Of a stretch of DNA of 44,895 nucleotides, positions 26,627 to 36,505 are shown in pieces. The first letter of the stretch is position 1; every line of letters begins with the position of its first letter. This DNA comes from Candidatus Magasanikiibacteriota bacterium (GTDB lineage: Bacteria; Patescibacteriota; Patescibacteriia; Magasanikbacterales; GWA2-37-8). The notes below the pieces were generated by a model, which worked only from the letters and a program-made list of their open reading frames with translations, did not search any database and had not been told where the DNA came from. The position numbers and the translations under genes were made by a program. Location of the stretch: assembly GCA_009694865.1 (NCBI GenBank), contig SICD01000004.1, forward strand, positions 1-44,895. Direction: 5' to 3'.

Positions 26627-28414
26627 TTATTCCAAAATAATCCGTACCCCGCCAAACTCGCGGTACTCAAATTCATGCGAATCATGAATGGAACCGATGA
26701 ATACATAATTTAAAGGTATGTTGTTGTGCCGGGCAAATTCGTGAATAGTTTGCGGGGAAAAAGAATCTTTAACATATTTAAACTTTACCCGAAAATGGGG
26801 GAAGACGCCGGCCAACTTTAACACGGGAATAACGTGCTTAATTTCTTCGTGCTCGCCTTTATCCCCCTTACCGCAATGTACAAAGGTAATGTTGCGTCCG
26901 CCTTCGTTATGGTGCACGTACTCCAGCGCTCGAAAAATATTTTTACTGTGGTGGAGAAACACATAGTACATAATATTCTCGGCCGAATCCTCCAGGCGCG
27001 CGAAATAGCGTCGCAGAACGCCAATGGGAATAACCGTAAAAGCCCGTCGCATATTTTTATAAAAATCTTTTTTGAAAATCATGGTTAAAACTACCAAAAA
27101 AGTCGGCACAAAATACACCAAGAAATAAAGGACATTTTGCGTATCAGCTTCAATTCTGCCAATCAGCCCCACCATAGTGGTGAGAGCCGCTAACATTACC
27201 ACCACCACTGATGCTTGATACGACCGTTTAAGTTCCGGCCGGGTAAGACGCAAAACGAGGTTGCCGATGGCAAAAAGCGTCATGACGCTCAAAAAACTAA
27301 TAGTATAAACGCCGGCCAAAGACAATAAATTACCTCGAGTCAATAGTAAAATCGACGAACACAACAGGAAGAACATCAGTACAATTCGCGGATAAGAACC
27401 GCGATCATTCTTTTTTGCTAGAAAGGATGGTAAAACATTATCCATGGCCATACGATTGATAAGACCAGATACCCCAATGTAGCCAGTAAGAACCGCTCCG
27501 CACAAAACCAAAAAAGCATCAATACCAATCAGACCAAGCATCACGAGCCCGCCATACTGATACCCCACCGCTCCCAAGACAAAATCTTTTTCCACCACAA
27601 TTTGCGCTAAAGGCAAAATGAGTAGTGTTACCATGGCAATAAGAGGATTAAAAACCATCACGCCAGCCGTCATATTACGAAGTGTTTTGCGAAATACGCC
27701 CGGGGCCTGCTCTTCCACAAAATCAGCCGAACTCTCAAAACCGGAAATACCGAGGAGCGATACGGAAAAACCAAAAAATAACACCTGCCATAGCCCGCCG
27801 TGCGTGGCTACGAGTTGTTCGGTTGCCACCCAATTGCTGGCGGCAATCGCTCCCCCGCCGAAAAAAATAACGTACCAAACGCCAGCCAAAACAAACAAAG
27901 TCAAAGTTATGATATGAAAACTAAAAATACCGGCCGCCACTTTGGCCGAGTCGCGCACCCCCGCGATTACCAGAAGAGCAAACGCTAGCATTACGCCAAT
28001 CGTGAGAGGTATTATTAAACTACTAAACGTGATTGAGGCAAACCCCAAATTAAAACGCCCAAACAATTTGCTTAAAAAATACAATAAATACTCCACTCCG
28101 GTCTTGGCAGAAATAACCACGGTAGCCAGGTATGACAGCGCGGTCATGGTGCCGGCCACCGAAGCGGCAATTTTACTGGTAGAATTAAGGAGCGCGTTAT
28201 ACGCCCCCCCATTCACGGGCAAAGCTTCTACGACTTCTTGGTAAACCGACCGATAAAGTAAAAGCACAACGCCGACCAAGAGCAGCACCAATGGCGCGTA
28301 CATCCCAGCAAATAAAGCGGCAATTCCGGAAACATACAACGCCGAACTTAAAATATCATTACCGCAAATGGCCGTGGCGAAAAATTGATTTAGTTTATGA
28401 ATTTGTTTTTTCAT
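26627..28414 (-). CDS. APC superfamily amino-acid permease with C-terminal cytoplasmic domain
   Basis: GNDILSSALYVSGIAALFAGMYAPLVLLLVGVVLLLYRSVYQEVVEALPVNGGAYNALLN; FGFSVSLLGISGFESSADFVEEQ. Confidence 0.87.
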   Translation of the reverse strand: MKKQIHKLNQFFATAICGNDILSSALYVSGIAALFAGMYAPLVLLLVGVVLLLYRSVYQEVVEALPVNGGAYNALLNSTSKIAASVAGTMTALSYLATVVISAKTGVEYLLYFLSKLFGRFNLGFASITFSSLIIPLTIGVMLAFALLVIAGVRDSAKVAAGIFSFHIITLTLFVLAGVWYVIFFGGGAIAASNWVATEQLVATHGGLWQVLFFGFSVSLLGISGFESSADFVEEQAPGVFRKTLRNMTAGVMVFNPLIAMVTLLILPLAQIVVEKDFVLGAVGYQYGGLVMLGLIGIDAFLVLCGAVLTGYIGVSGLINRMAMDNVLPSFLAKKNDRGSYPRIVLMFFLLCSSILLLTRGNLLSLAGVYTISFLSVMTLFAIGNLVLRLTRPELKRSYQASVVVVMLAALTTMVGLIGRIEADTQNVLYFLVYFVPTFLVVLTMIFKKDFYKNMRRAFTVIPIGVLRRYFARLEDSAENIMYYVFLHHSKNIFRALEYVHHNEGGRNITFVHCGKGDKGEHEEIKHVIPVLKLAGVFPHFRVKFKYVKDSFSPQTIHEFARHNNIPLNYVFIGSIHDSHEFEYREFGGVRIILE

Positions 28415-28463
28415 ACAAAAAGATACTCAGTAGTATATCACAAAAATGACTTCAAAACAAAAC

Positions 28464-28486
28464 AAAAAACGCCCCTGTCGGGCGGA
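28464..28486 (-). terminator. Terminator downstream of receiver gene
   Basis: Minus strand CGCCC-GACAG-GGGCG-TTTTTT. Confidence 0.8.
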
Positions 28487-28517
28487 TTTGGCTGTCATCC
28501 TGAAAAAACGAGGTTTT

Positions 28518-28895
28518 TTAATTCGTCAAACCAAATTTATCATGCACCTTTTTTACCAAATCAGCTAACATCCAATCTGATTTCACTAAATAGTCTCCCA
28601 CATCGTGCGTTAACGCTTCAGCCACTTTTTCTGAGTCGCTTAAATTAGTGAGGATAATAACCGGAACAGACACGCCCCATTCATCACGACGCAAATCACG
28701 GAGTATTTCCATACCACTCAAACCAGGTAGCAACAAATCTAAAAGAATCAAATCGGGATGGTGGCTTTTGGCCATCGCCAAACCCTCAACACCATCTTTT
28801 GCTTGGAGTATAACAAACCCTTCTTTCTCAAATTTTTGCGTTAAAGCCCGGAGCAAAGGTAATTCATCCTCCACGATCAAAATAGTTTTAGGCAT
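28518..28895 (-). CDS. Stand-alone response regulator receiver protein
   Basis: ILIVEDELPLL...PDLILLDLLLPGLSGMEIL...IILTNLSD...DYLVKSDW. Confidence 0.93.
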   Translation of the reverse strand: MPKTILIVEDELPLLRALTQKFEKEGFVILQAKDGVEGLAMAKSHHPDLILLDLLLPGLSGMEILRDLRRDEWGVSVPVIILTNLSDSEKVAEALTHDVGDYLVKSDWMLADLVKKVHDKFGLTN

Positions 28896-28960
28896 ACAAA
28901 TTATGAGACTTGTTAAATTAAACCAACTGTACCACAGATGCCTTATTTCGTCAACGCTAG

Positions 28961-30235
28961 CTATCCAATTTTAGCTGTGGGCATGGGTGGCGTCGACGCG
29001 TCCACGGCAATAAGCTGACGGTCGCCGCCGTGAGGAGTGCTACCAATAAGTGGGATGCTGACGTAGAAAGTGGTGCCTTTATTTTCTTCCGATTGAAACC
29101 AAATTTTGGCATTGGATGCTTCCACAATCATTTTAGAAATGTATAAACCAATGCCCGATCCTTCTGTAACGGCGTGAATAGCATTTTCGGTGCGGAAAAA
29201 CTTTTCAAAAATGCGCGGCTGGACATCTTTAGCTATGCCGATACCATCATCTTTCACGCTAATCACATAGTCTTTAGACTGACCCTTAAAAAGAGTTACT
29301 ACTACCGCACACTTGCCTTCAGTCGAATAACGAAGAGCGTTGGTAAGAAGATTGTGAACAACCTGACGCATAAGTACCCCATCGAGCGGAATAAGCGGAA
29401 CTTTTTCTGGCGGCTGATTGAATATAATAGTACAATTACGAGCGCGCGCCAATGGTTCAATTTCCTTAATAATATCATTTATAAAAGGTATTAATTCAAG
29501 GGGTTTTGGCTCAATTTTAAGCCGGCCTGATTCCAAACGCGACACGTTAAGAAATTCATTAACAATCTGGATCATGCGATGACTGCCTTTATACACTTCT
29601 TGCAAAAATGATTTTTGTTCATCGGTAATTGGTCCGGTGTCACCCGAAAGCAACATTTCAATATACCAATTGATGGCGGTCAACGGGGTCCTCAGCTGGT
29701 GCGAAGCCAGTGATACGAACTCAGTTTTAGCTTCATCGATTTCTTTCTCACGCGTAATATCCCGAAATGTTACCACCGCGCCGATAATTTTTTGCTTCAA
29801 TAGCACTGGGGCGGCGGTAACCGCCGCTGGAAAACGGGTTTTGGTATCAGACCGCACAAAATAATAGGTGGTGGTCGTGGCCGAAGTAGAAATAACTTTT
29901 TGACCGGAGGACGTGGCCAGATGTATTGGACGTCTCTCTGGAGAAAGTGGCGCCCCGTTTGATTCCACCATCGGAATAGCATCGACGACATATTTTCCCA
30001 CTACTTCCGCGAGCGGTAAACCAAGCAATTCTTCGGCCGCCCGGTTCATAAGCATGATTTTGCCCACATTATCAGTCACAATCAAACCATCGCCAATACT
30101 TGCCAAAAAAACTTTATCAAGTGCTTGTTCTTCGGCCAAGCGGCGACTCTGGCGCGCCACCCCAAAATTGAAACCAATAAGCGCCCCGGCAACGGCGACG
30201 CTTATTATTAAAAATAAAAAATAAAATAACCCCAT
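28961..30235 (-). CDS. Membrane-anchored PAS sensor histidine kinase
   Basis: PAS region, H-box LASHQLRTPLTAINWYIEM, N-box NLLTNALRYS, VKDDGIGIAKDVQPRIFEKFFR, GSGIGLYISKMIVE. Confidence 0.94.
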   Translation of the reverse strand: MGLFYFLFLIISVAVAGALIGFNFGVARQSRRLAEEQALDKVFLASIGDGLIVTDNVGKIMLMNRAAEELLGLPLAEVVGKYVVDAIPMVESNGAPLSPERRPIHLATSSGQKVISTSATTTTYYFVRSDTKTRFPAAVTAAPVLLKQKIIGAVVTFRDITREKEIDEAKTEFVSLASHQLRTPLTAINWYIEMLLSGDTGPITDEQKSFLQEVYKGSHRMIQIVNEFLNVSRLESGRLKIEPKPLELIPFINDIIKEIEPLARARNCTIIFNQPPEKVPLIPLDGVLMRQVVHNLLTNALRYSTEGKCAVVVTLFKGQSKDYVISVKDDGIGIAKDVQPRIFEKFFRTENAIHAVTEGSGIGLYISKMIVEASNAKIWFQSEENKGTTFYVSIPLIGSTPHGGDRQLIAVDASTPPMPTAKIG

Positions 30236-30243
30236 AAATCTTT

Positions 30244-30690
30244 CTAGCGGGTCACACTAATTACAGCGCCTTGTTCAGCGTTGGGAGCACTTACTGTGAC
30301 GCGATTATTGGCTGTTTTTACAATTCTATAACACACCCCATTCGCGTTACATCCACCCCCTGGATCGGTCGGCATAGCCGTCAAATATTTTTCACTAGCT
30401 GTCAAAACGCTCAAGTCGATTAGCCCGGCGCAATTGCCGCCGGTTTTACAAATTTCGGTTACAACATTAGTAATGCCCGGTGGAAGAGCGCCGTTAGAGT
30501 CAATCGCGTATTGATACACCGCATCAATAATTGTCTTAACATCCACCCGCCGCGTAGCGTTCCGCGTATCGCCCAATTGCTTGGTGGGATTAATGGCAAT
30601 AATAATGATACTGGCTAAAATAGAAATAGCCGCCACCACGAGCAAAATTTCAATTAAGGTAAACCCATGTTTATGTTCGTTGCTCATCAT
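30244..30690 (-). CDS. Pseudopilin
   Basis: HGFTLIEILLVVAAISILASIIIIAINPTKQLGDTRNATRRVDVKTIIDAVYQY. Confidence 0.93.
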   Translation of the reverse strand: MMSNEHKHGFTLIEILLVVAAISILASIIIIAINPTKQLGDTRNATRRVDVKTIIDAVYQYAIDSNGALPPGITNVVTEICKTGGNCAGLIDLSVLTASEKYLTAMPTDPGGGCNANGVCYRIVKTANNRVTVSAPNAEQGAVISVTR

Positions 30691-30699
30691 ACAAAAACA

Positions 30700-31200
30700 C
30701 TAGCGAGTTACGCTGATTACAGCTCCTTGTTCTGCTCCTGGGGCGCAAACTGTGATGCGTCCGTTGACTGATTTAGAAATTCTATAACACACCCCATTGG
30801 CATTACAGGCGGGAACGGTTTGATTGGGATCTTTGGGGAAGGCTGTCAAATATTTCTCAGCTAAAATTAAAGCGGAAATATCAACCACACCAGCCGCGCA
30901 GGGGGCGGTTTTACAAATTTCACTAGCGGCGAGCGCGCCCGAACAAACCCCAACCGGAATTGGACTTGCGACCGTATCTGGCAATTTGCCGCTGTTATCA
31001 ATTACATACTGATACACCGCGTCCAAAATCGTACCCACATCTACCCGGCGCTGGGCATTGCGAGTATCGGCCAATTGTTTACCGGGGTTAATAGCCACGA
31101 TTACTATACCGGCTAAAATTGCAATGGCCGCGACGACCAAAAGAATTTCGAGTAAAGTAAAACCGCCTGGCGTCTTGATGTGCTGATTATTTCTTCGCAT
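30700..31200 (-). CDS. Pseudopilin, tandem paralogue of 30244-30690
   Basis: GGFTLLEILLVVAAIAILAGIVIVAINPGKQLADTRNAQRRVDVGTILDAVYQY; start placed at MRRNNQH, longer ATG at 31218 possible. Confidence 0.92.
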   Translation of the reverse strand: MRRNNQHIKTPGGFTLLEILLVVAAIAILAGIVIVAINPGKQLADTRNAQRRVDVGTILDAVYQYVIDNSGKLPDTVASPIPVGVCSGALAASEICKTAPCAAGVVDISALILAEKYLTAFPKDPNQTVPACNANGVCYRISKSVNGRITVCAPGAEQGAVISVTR

Positions 31201-31282
31201 ATGATTTAACGAAATCATGCCTGATTCAACAGAATCATGTCGCGTAGTGTCCTTTGAAACGCGACCTGTCCTTTGAAGCGCG
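31201..31282 (-). promoter_or_regulatory. Twin-hairpin leader related to the secA leader
   Basis: CGCGTTTCAAAGGACACTACGCG, GATTCTGTTGAATC and ATGATTTCGTTAAATCAT hairpins; extra CGCGCTTCAAAGGACAGG copy upstream. Confidence 0.65.
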
Positions 31283-31366
31283 GCTTAAATAATAAATAAA
31301 TTATTCTATAGTATACCACACATCCTAGCAAAAGCTAAACAGCATCGACCATGGCCCTGTTGATAA

Positions 31367-31759
31367 CTAAAAATCCGGTACTTCCTGCCAGCTAATTATA
31401 TGAATCTGGGGATTAATCGCGTCTAAGATAATTTTTTCTTTGCGCGTAATCGTGCCAACTGTACCTAAGATAGTAATCTGGCGGTTCTCACCAGCAAACT
31501 TTATAACGGTATACGTACAAGTACCATCTCCCAAAATAATATTCGCTTGCCCGAAAAAATCGGTATTTCCGCGAACCTGTTCCAAGGCCTCTTCGGCGCA
31601 GGCATCGGACAACCATCGAGCCTGTGTCGATTGCTCCATTGCTAAACTTGTTTTACTGTTCCCCACTCCAAACCACAGCAGGGCCGCCCCAATACTAAAA
31701 CCCACCGCCCCAATTAAGAGAACACTTAGCAAAGTTATAAAACCGCGATTATTGATCAT
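31367..31759 (-). CDS. PilX-like pilus-locus membrane protein
   Basis: MINNRGFITLLSVLLIGAVGFSIGAALLWFG...QARWLSDACAEEALEQ in a pseudopilin cluster. Confidence 0.65.
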   Translation of the reverse strand: MINNRGFITLLSVLLIGAVGFSIGAALLWFGVGNSKTSLAMEQSTQARWLSDACAEEALEQVRGNTDFFGQANIILGDGTCTYTVIKFAGENRQITILGTVGTITRKEKIILDAINPQIHIISWQEVPDF

Positions 31760-31765
31760 ACAGAA

Positions 31766-32293
31766 TTATCGAAGGCTCGCCGAACCAATAAAATCTTTCT
31801 TGTAATTAAATTCATTGCGCCCAATAGGGTTAATATGAGTGATGGTAAAAGACAACTGTACCGTGCCGGATGTTTGCGGACGTGATAAATTCTTAAAATT
31901 AACTCCGCTCACTATTACTCGATTATTGGTCAATGCTACACTGGGAGCGTTACCCTCTTGCAATATTAAAGCGCCATTCTGCAGATTCACCACCGTCGGG
32001 CTCTTGGCGCCATCGAGGACAACAAAGTTAAGTGTTGAGCCGTTCCCTGGCGCCGCTGGAATGTTAATTTGAGTAGCATTGCGCATAAGTTGTGAAACGA
32101 TCGCCAAAACCTGTTGCCCCTGACCATCAACCTCGGCGATCACTTGACTGCGTACGCGCGTGCGGAGTAAAAAAGATAAAAAAACCGCCACCGTAGTCAA
32201 CATTATCGCGGCGCATGAAATATATAGCAGAAGTTCAATTAAGGTAAAACCCTTTCTGCCTAAGCTTGGTTCATTTATTTTGACATTTAACAT
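31766..32293 (-). CDS. PilW/GspJ-like pseudopilin
   Basis: GRKGFTLIELLLYISCAAIMLTTVAVFLSFLLRTR. Confidence 0.8.
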   Translation of the reverse strand: MLNVKINEPSLGRKGFTLIELLLYISCAAIMLTTVAVFLSFLLRTRVRSQVIAEVDGQGQQVLAIVSQLMRNATQINIPAAPGNGSTLNFVVLDGAKSPTVVNLQNGALILQEGNAPSVALTNNRVIVSGVNFKNLSRPQTSGTVQLSFTITHINPIGRNEFNYKKDFIGSASLR

Positions 32294-32311
32294 TTGGATT
32301 TTGATATTACA

Positions 32312-32803
32312 TTACGGACCTGGCGGAGGTGGCGGCACTACCACTCGACGCCAATTTGTGAGATAGGTGGTAAGATTAATTTGCCCGCTCCGACGGATGT
32401 TTTCTTGCCACGCAACCGTGGCAACTACTTTTTTTCGGTTCAAATCAAGACTCGTTATGGTAAGCTGGCGAGCATAAACACCAACAGTGTCGGAAACGCC
32501 GGAAAAAACCCACTGATTGTTGCTAACAGCCAAACCGTGGACGCCATCAACTAGGAGGGCATAATCCGCGTCACGCATATTGCGAACAGCGACCATCGAT
32601 TCATCGGCCAAAGCAACAGCCGCGCCGCGCTGACCAGCAATAACCACCGCTTCTTCTCCATATAACAATGTACCCGCCAATCCGGTGGTAATAAGCGCAA
32701 AAAGAGCCGAGGCTAAAATAACCTCAACAATAGTAAAACCGCTCGCTTGGTTTTTAGTAAGCCAGCGTGCCTTTGTTCGTAAGGGTAATTGTGTGAACAT
32801 CAT
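32312..32803 (-). CDS. PilV/GspI-like pseudopilin
   Basis: ASGFTIVEVILASALFALITTGLAGTLLYGEEA. Confidence 0.8.
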   Translation of the reverse strand: MMFTQLPLRTKARWLTKNQASGFTIVEVILASALFALITTGLAGTLLYGEEAVVIAGQRGAAVALADESMVAVRNMRDADYALLVDGVHGLAVSNNQWVFSGVSDTVGVYARQLTITSLDLNRKKVVATVAWQENIRRSGQINLTTYLTNWRRVVVPPPPPGP

Positions 32804-33218
32804 TATTAGAGGCGGTAAGAGTAAGCGCGCCGACGGGGGTCGGTTCGCCCAGGACTTTAGAGAAAACTATTTCCGACCAACCAGCGAAAATGATACCGGT
32901 AGAAAAAGTAAATACTTCATCGGCCGCCGTAATTCGACCGGCATAATTAGACCCTTGAAACAACGTCACAGTGCCGGGCGCCACCGCTACTCCCCAACTA
33001 GTATCGCCATCGTTGGCTTGAGCCAGAACTTGCGCGCGCCGCAAACTTTGCACAATGGAAGCTGTTGCGAGATCTAAATCATTCTTAACATACACCACCT
33101 GATAGAGCGGTAAAAAAATCCCCGCTAAAATTGCGATCAACGAAATCGCCAAAAACATTTCGATAAGCGTAAAACCGGGTGATTGTTTGGATTTGGAAAT
33201 TGATTGCGAGTACGACAT
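32754..33218 (-). CDS. FimT/GspH-like pseudopilin
   Basis: SPGFTLIEMFLAISLIAILAGIFLPLYQVVY. Confidence 0.82.
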   Translation of the reverse strand: MSYSQSISKSKQSPGFTLIEMFLAISLIAILAGIFLPLYQVVYVKNDLDLATASIVQSLRRAQVLAQANDGDTSWGVAVAPGTVTLFQGSNYAGRITAADEVFTFSTGIIFAGWSEIVFSKVLGEPTPVGALTLTASNNDVHTITLTNKGTLAY

Positions 33219-33234
33219 ACGACAAACAAATCAA

Positions 33235-34710
33235 TTACTCCCCCACCACATTCACGTACTTCGCTGACACCCACCCCAGCGCGGCATCGGGCAACACAAT
33301 TTGGTACCAATCACCCTCGCGGGCTTGAAAAGAATAGGCGGATCCGACCTGGGCTTTACCAATCACCTCGCCTTTAGTCGACGGCTCACGACGAATTTTG
33401 AGATAGCCAATTTCGGTGGGCAAAATAATAAGTTTGTTGGACTGCGAAGAAACGGGGGTCGAAGTGGCGACAACAACAGTTGCTGGAAAAAGCGTGGTTG
33501 CCGCGGGCGCAGAAACAACTGGTATAATTGATGTTTCTTCCGTTGCCGGCTGCGGAGCAGACACATCACTCGACTGACTCAAGCCGCCAATTAAACTATA
33601 AATTGGCAAAATGACCGAAAGCGCTACCGCGACCACTCCGAGCCACACCGTTACTAGCAGAATCGGCTCCAAAATCACCGTAAGATTTTTGGTAGTCAAC
33701 TCCGTTTTAGCCTCGTAGACAGCGCCAATATTTAATAAAGTTCCAGGAAGTTTGCCGGATTGTTCTCCAGCGCCAATGAGCTGTTGCATTGCCACGGGAA
33801 ACAATTTATGAGCGCCACGGTACAAACTAAAACTTTTACGAAATGAATTGCCTTCTTCCACGCGATCGTGGAGGTGCGTGTACAATCTTCGAAAACTACG
33901 AAAAACTGTCGCATCACGAATCGCGATCAGAGCGGCCGTAACGGGCAAGCCGGCTTCAAGCAAAGTTCCTAAAATATAGCCAAACCGACCAAGCTCCACT
34001 TCCTGAAGCAAACGGTTCACCCCGGGAGTATGAAATAAAATTGCTTGACCGATAAACTTAGTAGCGGGGAAAATAAATAAAAAATACAACCCCAGTGCGA
34101 TCACGAGCATCACGAACGGAATCACGATTGACCCCCATTTTCCCAAAAAAATTCCCACCGCCATCAGCACCCGCGTAATAAATGGAAGCGGTATGTTAAG
34201 ACCGGTAAAAATACTCGTGAGTCGCGGCAAAATAAACCAAGCGATACCTAAACCCACCACCAGCGCCAAACCAAGCACAAACAAGGGGTACATCATGGCC
34301 GAGCGCATTTTGGAACGAAAACTTTTTTCTTTGCGCTGTTGTTCCACAATCACGTTAAGATTATGAGACAAAGTACCAGCTTCCTCGCCAATTTTTATAA
34401 GCGCGGTAATATGGAGTGGCAACAATCCGCTTTTCTCAAACGCCCGCCAAATTTGCGAACCCGCCTCAATTTCACCTTGCACTTCAAACACAACTTGCTG
34501 TAAAGGCTTGGATTGAATGCTCGTTTTTATTGCCTCCAGTGCCGTTAACACATCCATGCCAGCCGACACGAGCATGGCAAAATTTTCCACAAAATTATCT
34601 TTTTCTTTGCCCGAACCAATCAACGAAAGACGACGAAAAAACCGAGATTGTGAGACAGACACGGCAGGTCGCGACAATTTGGTTTCGCTATTTTGAACTT
34701 TGGATTTCAT
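33235..34710 (-). CDS. pilC: Type IV pilus inner membrane protein PilC with C-terminal SH3b domain
   Basis: Type II secretion F repeats, then Pro/Ser/Thr linker and GYLKIRREPSTKGEVIGKAQVGSAYSFQAREGDWYQIVLPDAALGWVSAKYV. Confidence 0.93.
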   Translation of the reverse strand: MKSKVQNSETKLSRPAVSVSQSRFFRRLSLIGSGKEKDNFVENFAMLVSAGMDVLTALEAIKTSIQSKPLQQVVFEVQGEIEAGSQIWRAFEKSGLLPLHITALIKIGEEAGTLSHNLNVIVEQQRKEKSFRSKMRSAMMYPLFVLGLALVVGLGIAWFILPRLTSIFTGLNIPLPFITRVLMAVGIFLGKWGSIVIPFVMLVIALGLYFLFIFPATKFIGQAILFHTPGVNRLLQEVELGRFGYILGTLLEAGLPVTAALIAIRDATVFRSFRRLYTHLHDRVEEGNSFRKSFSLYRGAHKLFPVAMQQLIGAGEQSGKLPGTLLNIGAVYEAKTELTTKNLTVILEPILLVTVWLGVVAVALSVILPIYSLIGGLSQSSDVSAPQPATEETSIIPVVSAPAATTLFPATVVVATSTPVSSQSNKLIILPTEIGYLKIRREPSTKGEVIGKAQVGSAYSFQAREGDWYQIVLPDAALGWVSAKYVNVVGE

Positions 34711-34727
34711 ACAAAAAGTTGTCATCC

Positions 34728-34806
34728 TGAGCGGAGCGAAGGATCTTCTTTGCTCCCGTTCGCTTGAGTAATAGGAAGATTCTTCGTTTCACTCAGAATG
34801 ACAATT
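34728..34806. repeat. Intergenic palindromic repeat between pilC and pilB
   Basis: TTGTCATCCTGAGCGGAGCGAAGGATCTTC...GAAGATTCTTCGTTTCACTCAGAATGACAA. Confidence 0.88.
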
Positions 34807-34815
34807 GTGTAATTC

Positions 34816-36483
34816 TTATGACGTGTGCCTTATTTCGGGCGGAGCGGCCACGCGCGCTAACTCTTCAATCGTGGTCAAACCATTTTTTATCTTCTCCACC
34901 CCATCCTCAAACATTGAGCGCGCCCCTTGCTTTTGCGCTAAATCCCAAATTTGTTTAGTGGACGGATGTTGCAAAAGCAAATCTTTCATCTCGGGCGTCA
35001 TGGGAATAAATTCAAACACCGCCGTGCGACCCTTAAAACCGGTTTGGCCGCAATTGGCGCACCCTTTGCCGGCGTACAAAGTGAGTGACTTTTTAGAAAA
35101 ATAGTGGGACATGCCAGGAACTTTTTTTTCAATATCAGAGGGCGATAATGTGACAGCGTGACGGCAGTTCTCACAAATTTTACGCACCAGTCGCTGGGCG
35201 ATGACAACTTCGAGAGTTGACGCCAAGAGAAACGGCTCAATACCCATATCGAGCAAGCGGGGCAAAGCGGTGGCGGCATCATTAGCGTGAAAAGTAGACA
35301 AGAGCAAATGTCCGGTCAAGGCCGCATTAACGGCAATTTCAGCCGTTTCACCATCACGAATTTCACCAACGAGGATAATATCTGGGTCTTGCCGCGCGAT
35401 TGACCGCAACCCCTTGGCAAAGGTAAGATTCGTCTGGGTGTTAATTTGAATTTGATTAATCCCGGGTAGATGATACTCCACCGGATCTTCAATGGTGGTA
35501 ATATTTACCTCGGGACGATTAAGAGTTTTGAGGAGCGCGTAGAGGGTGGTTGTTTTCCCCGAACCGGTCGGGCCGGTCACCAAAATCATCCCAAAAGGCT
35601 TTTTAGCCGCTTTAAAAAATAATTCCTGATCCATTGCCGAAAGACCCACATCCCCTAGAGCAAACCCTTGAATATACTGCGATAAAACGCGCAACACAAT
35701 TTTTTCGCCACTCAAAGTCGGAAGAATTGACACGCGAAAATCCAACACTTGCTTGTTCTTATCCGTATATCTAATGGCGCCGTCCTGAGCGGAAAAATGG
35801 TCATCAATTCTAAGGTGCGCTTGCACTTTTACCCGGTTAAGCACATTATCATAATGTTCGGTGGGAATCCGGCCCGCCTCGTGAAGGACACCGTCGACGC
35901 GGAACCGCACTTCCACATCTTTATCCTGCGGTTCAAAATGAATATCCGAACAGCGAAACGCCACCGCGTCTTCAATAATCGCGTCAATCAATTCCGGCGC
36001 CACTCGTTTGCTTACCTTGATGATGTCGGTAAAACGCGTGGATAATTTTTTTCGATAATGAATTAAAGTGGCTTCAATATCTTCCGGCAAGGCATAAGCC
36101 ACGCTCACTTTGCTAGATCCAAAAATCTTTTTGAGCGCGCCACCCAACCCTTCCGCCACGGGATTATCGGTCGCCACGGTGATCCCCTTTTTTGTTTCAT
36201 TAAAAAAAACCACGCGGAATTGAACGGCAATTTCTTCCGGAATTTTGGCAGTTTGCTCGGCTGAAGGCTGGGCGCTATTTAAATCGGCATAGGTGGCCTT
36301 AAAAGATTCCGCCATCGCCTGCCCCACCAAATCTTTGGTAACCAGCCCCTGTGCCAAGAAAAAATCTACAACACCAACATGATTTTTCTCTTTGGCCGCT
36401 TCGGCCGCTTTCACGTCATCCTCGGTAACATAATTGCCTTTAAGAAGAAGGTCTTTGATTATATCGTCAGATATACTTAACAT
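34816..36483 (-). CDS. pilB: Type IV pilus assembly ATPase PilB
   Basis: GPTGSGKTTTLYALLKTL, TIEDPVEYHLPGINQIQIN, RQDPDIILVGEIRDGETAEIAVNAALTGHLLLSTFHAND, CxxC pairs. Confidence 0.97.
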   Translation of the reverse strand: MLSISDDIIKDLLLKGNYVTEDDVKAAEAAKEKNHVGVVDFFLAQGLVTKDLVGQAMAESFKATYADLNSAQPSAEQTAKIPEEIAVQFRVVFFNETKKGITVATDNPVAEGLGGALKKIFGSSKVSVAYALPEDIEATLIHYRKKLSTRFTDIIKVSKRVAPELIDAIIEDAVAFRCSDIHFEPQDKDVEVRFRVDGVLHEAGRIPTEHYDNVLNRVKVQAHLRIDDHFSAQDGAIRYTDKNKQVLDFRVSILPTLSGEKIVLRVLSQYIQGFALGDVGLSAMDQELFFKAAKKPFGMILVTGPTGSGKTTTLYALLKTLNRPEVNITTIEDPVEYHLPGINQIQINTQTNLTFAKGLRSIARQDPDIILVGEIRDGETAEIAVNAALTGHLLLSTFHANDAATALPRLLDMGIEPFLLASTLEVVIAQRLVRKICENCRHAVTLSPSDIEKKVPGMSHYFSKKSLTLYAGKGCANCGQTGFKGRTAVFEFIPMTPEMKDLLLQHPSTKQIWDLAQKQGARSMFEDGVEKIKNGLTTIEELARVAAPPEIRHTS

Positions 36484-36505
36484 AAAAATTATTGGTTAAT
36501 TGAAA

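Noticed and set aside
30244-33218. Pseudopilin cluster as a novel secretion system
   Set aside because: Gene content (pilB, pilC, pseudopilins, pilM nearby) is an ordinary type IV pilus locus.
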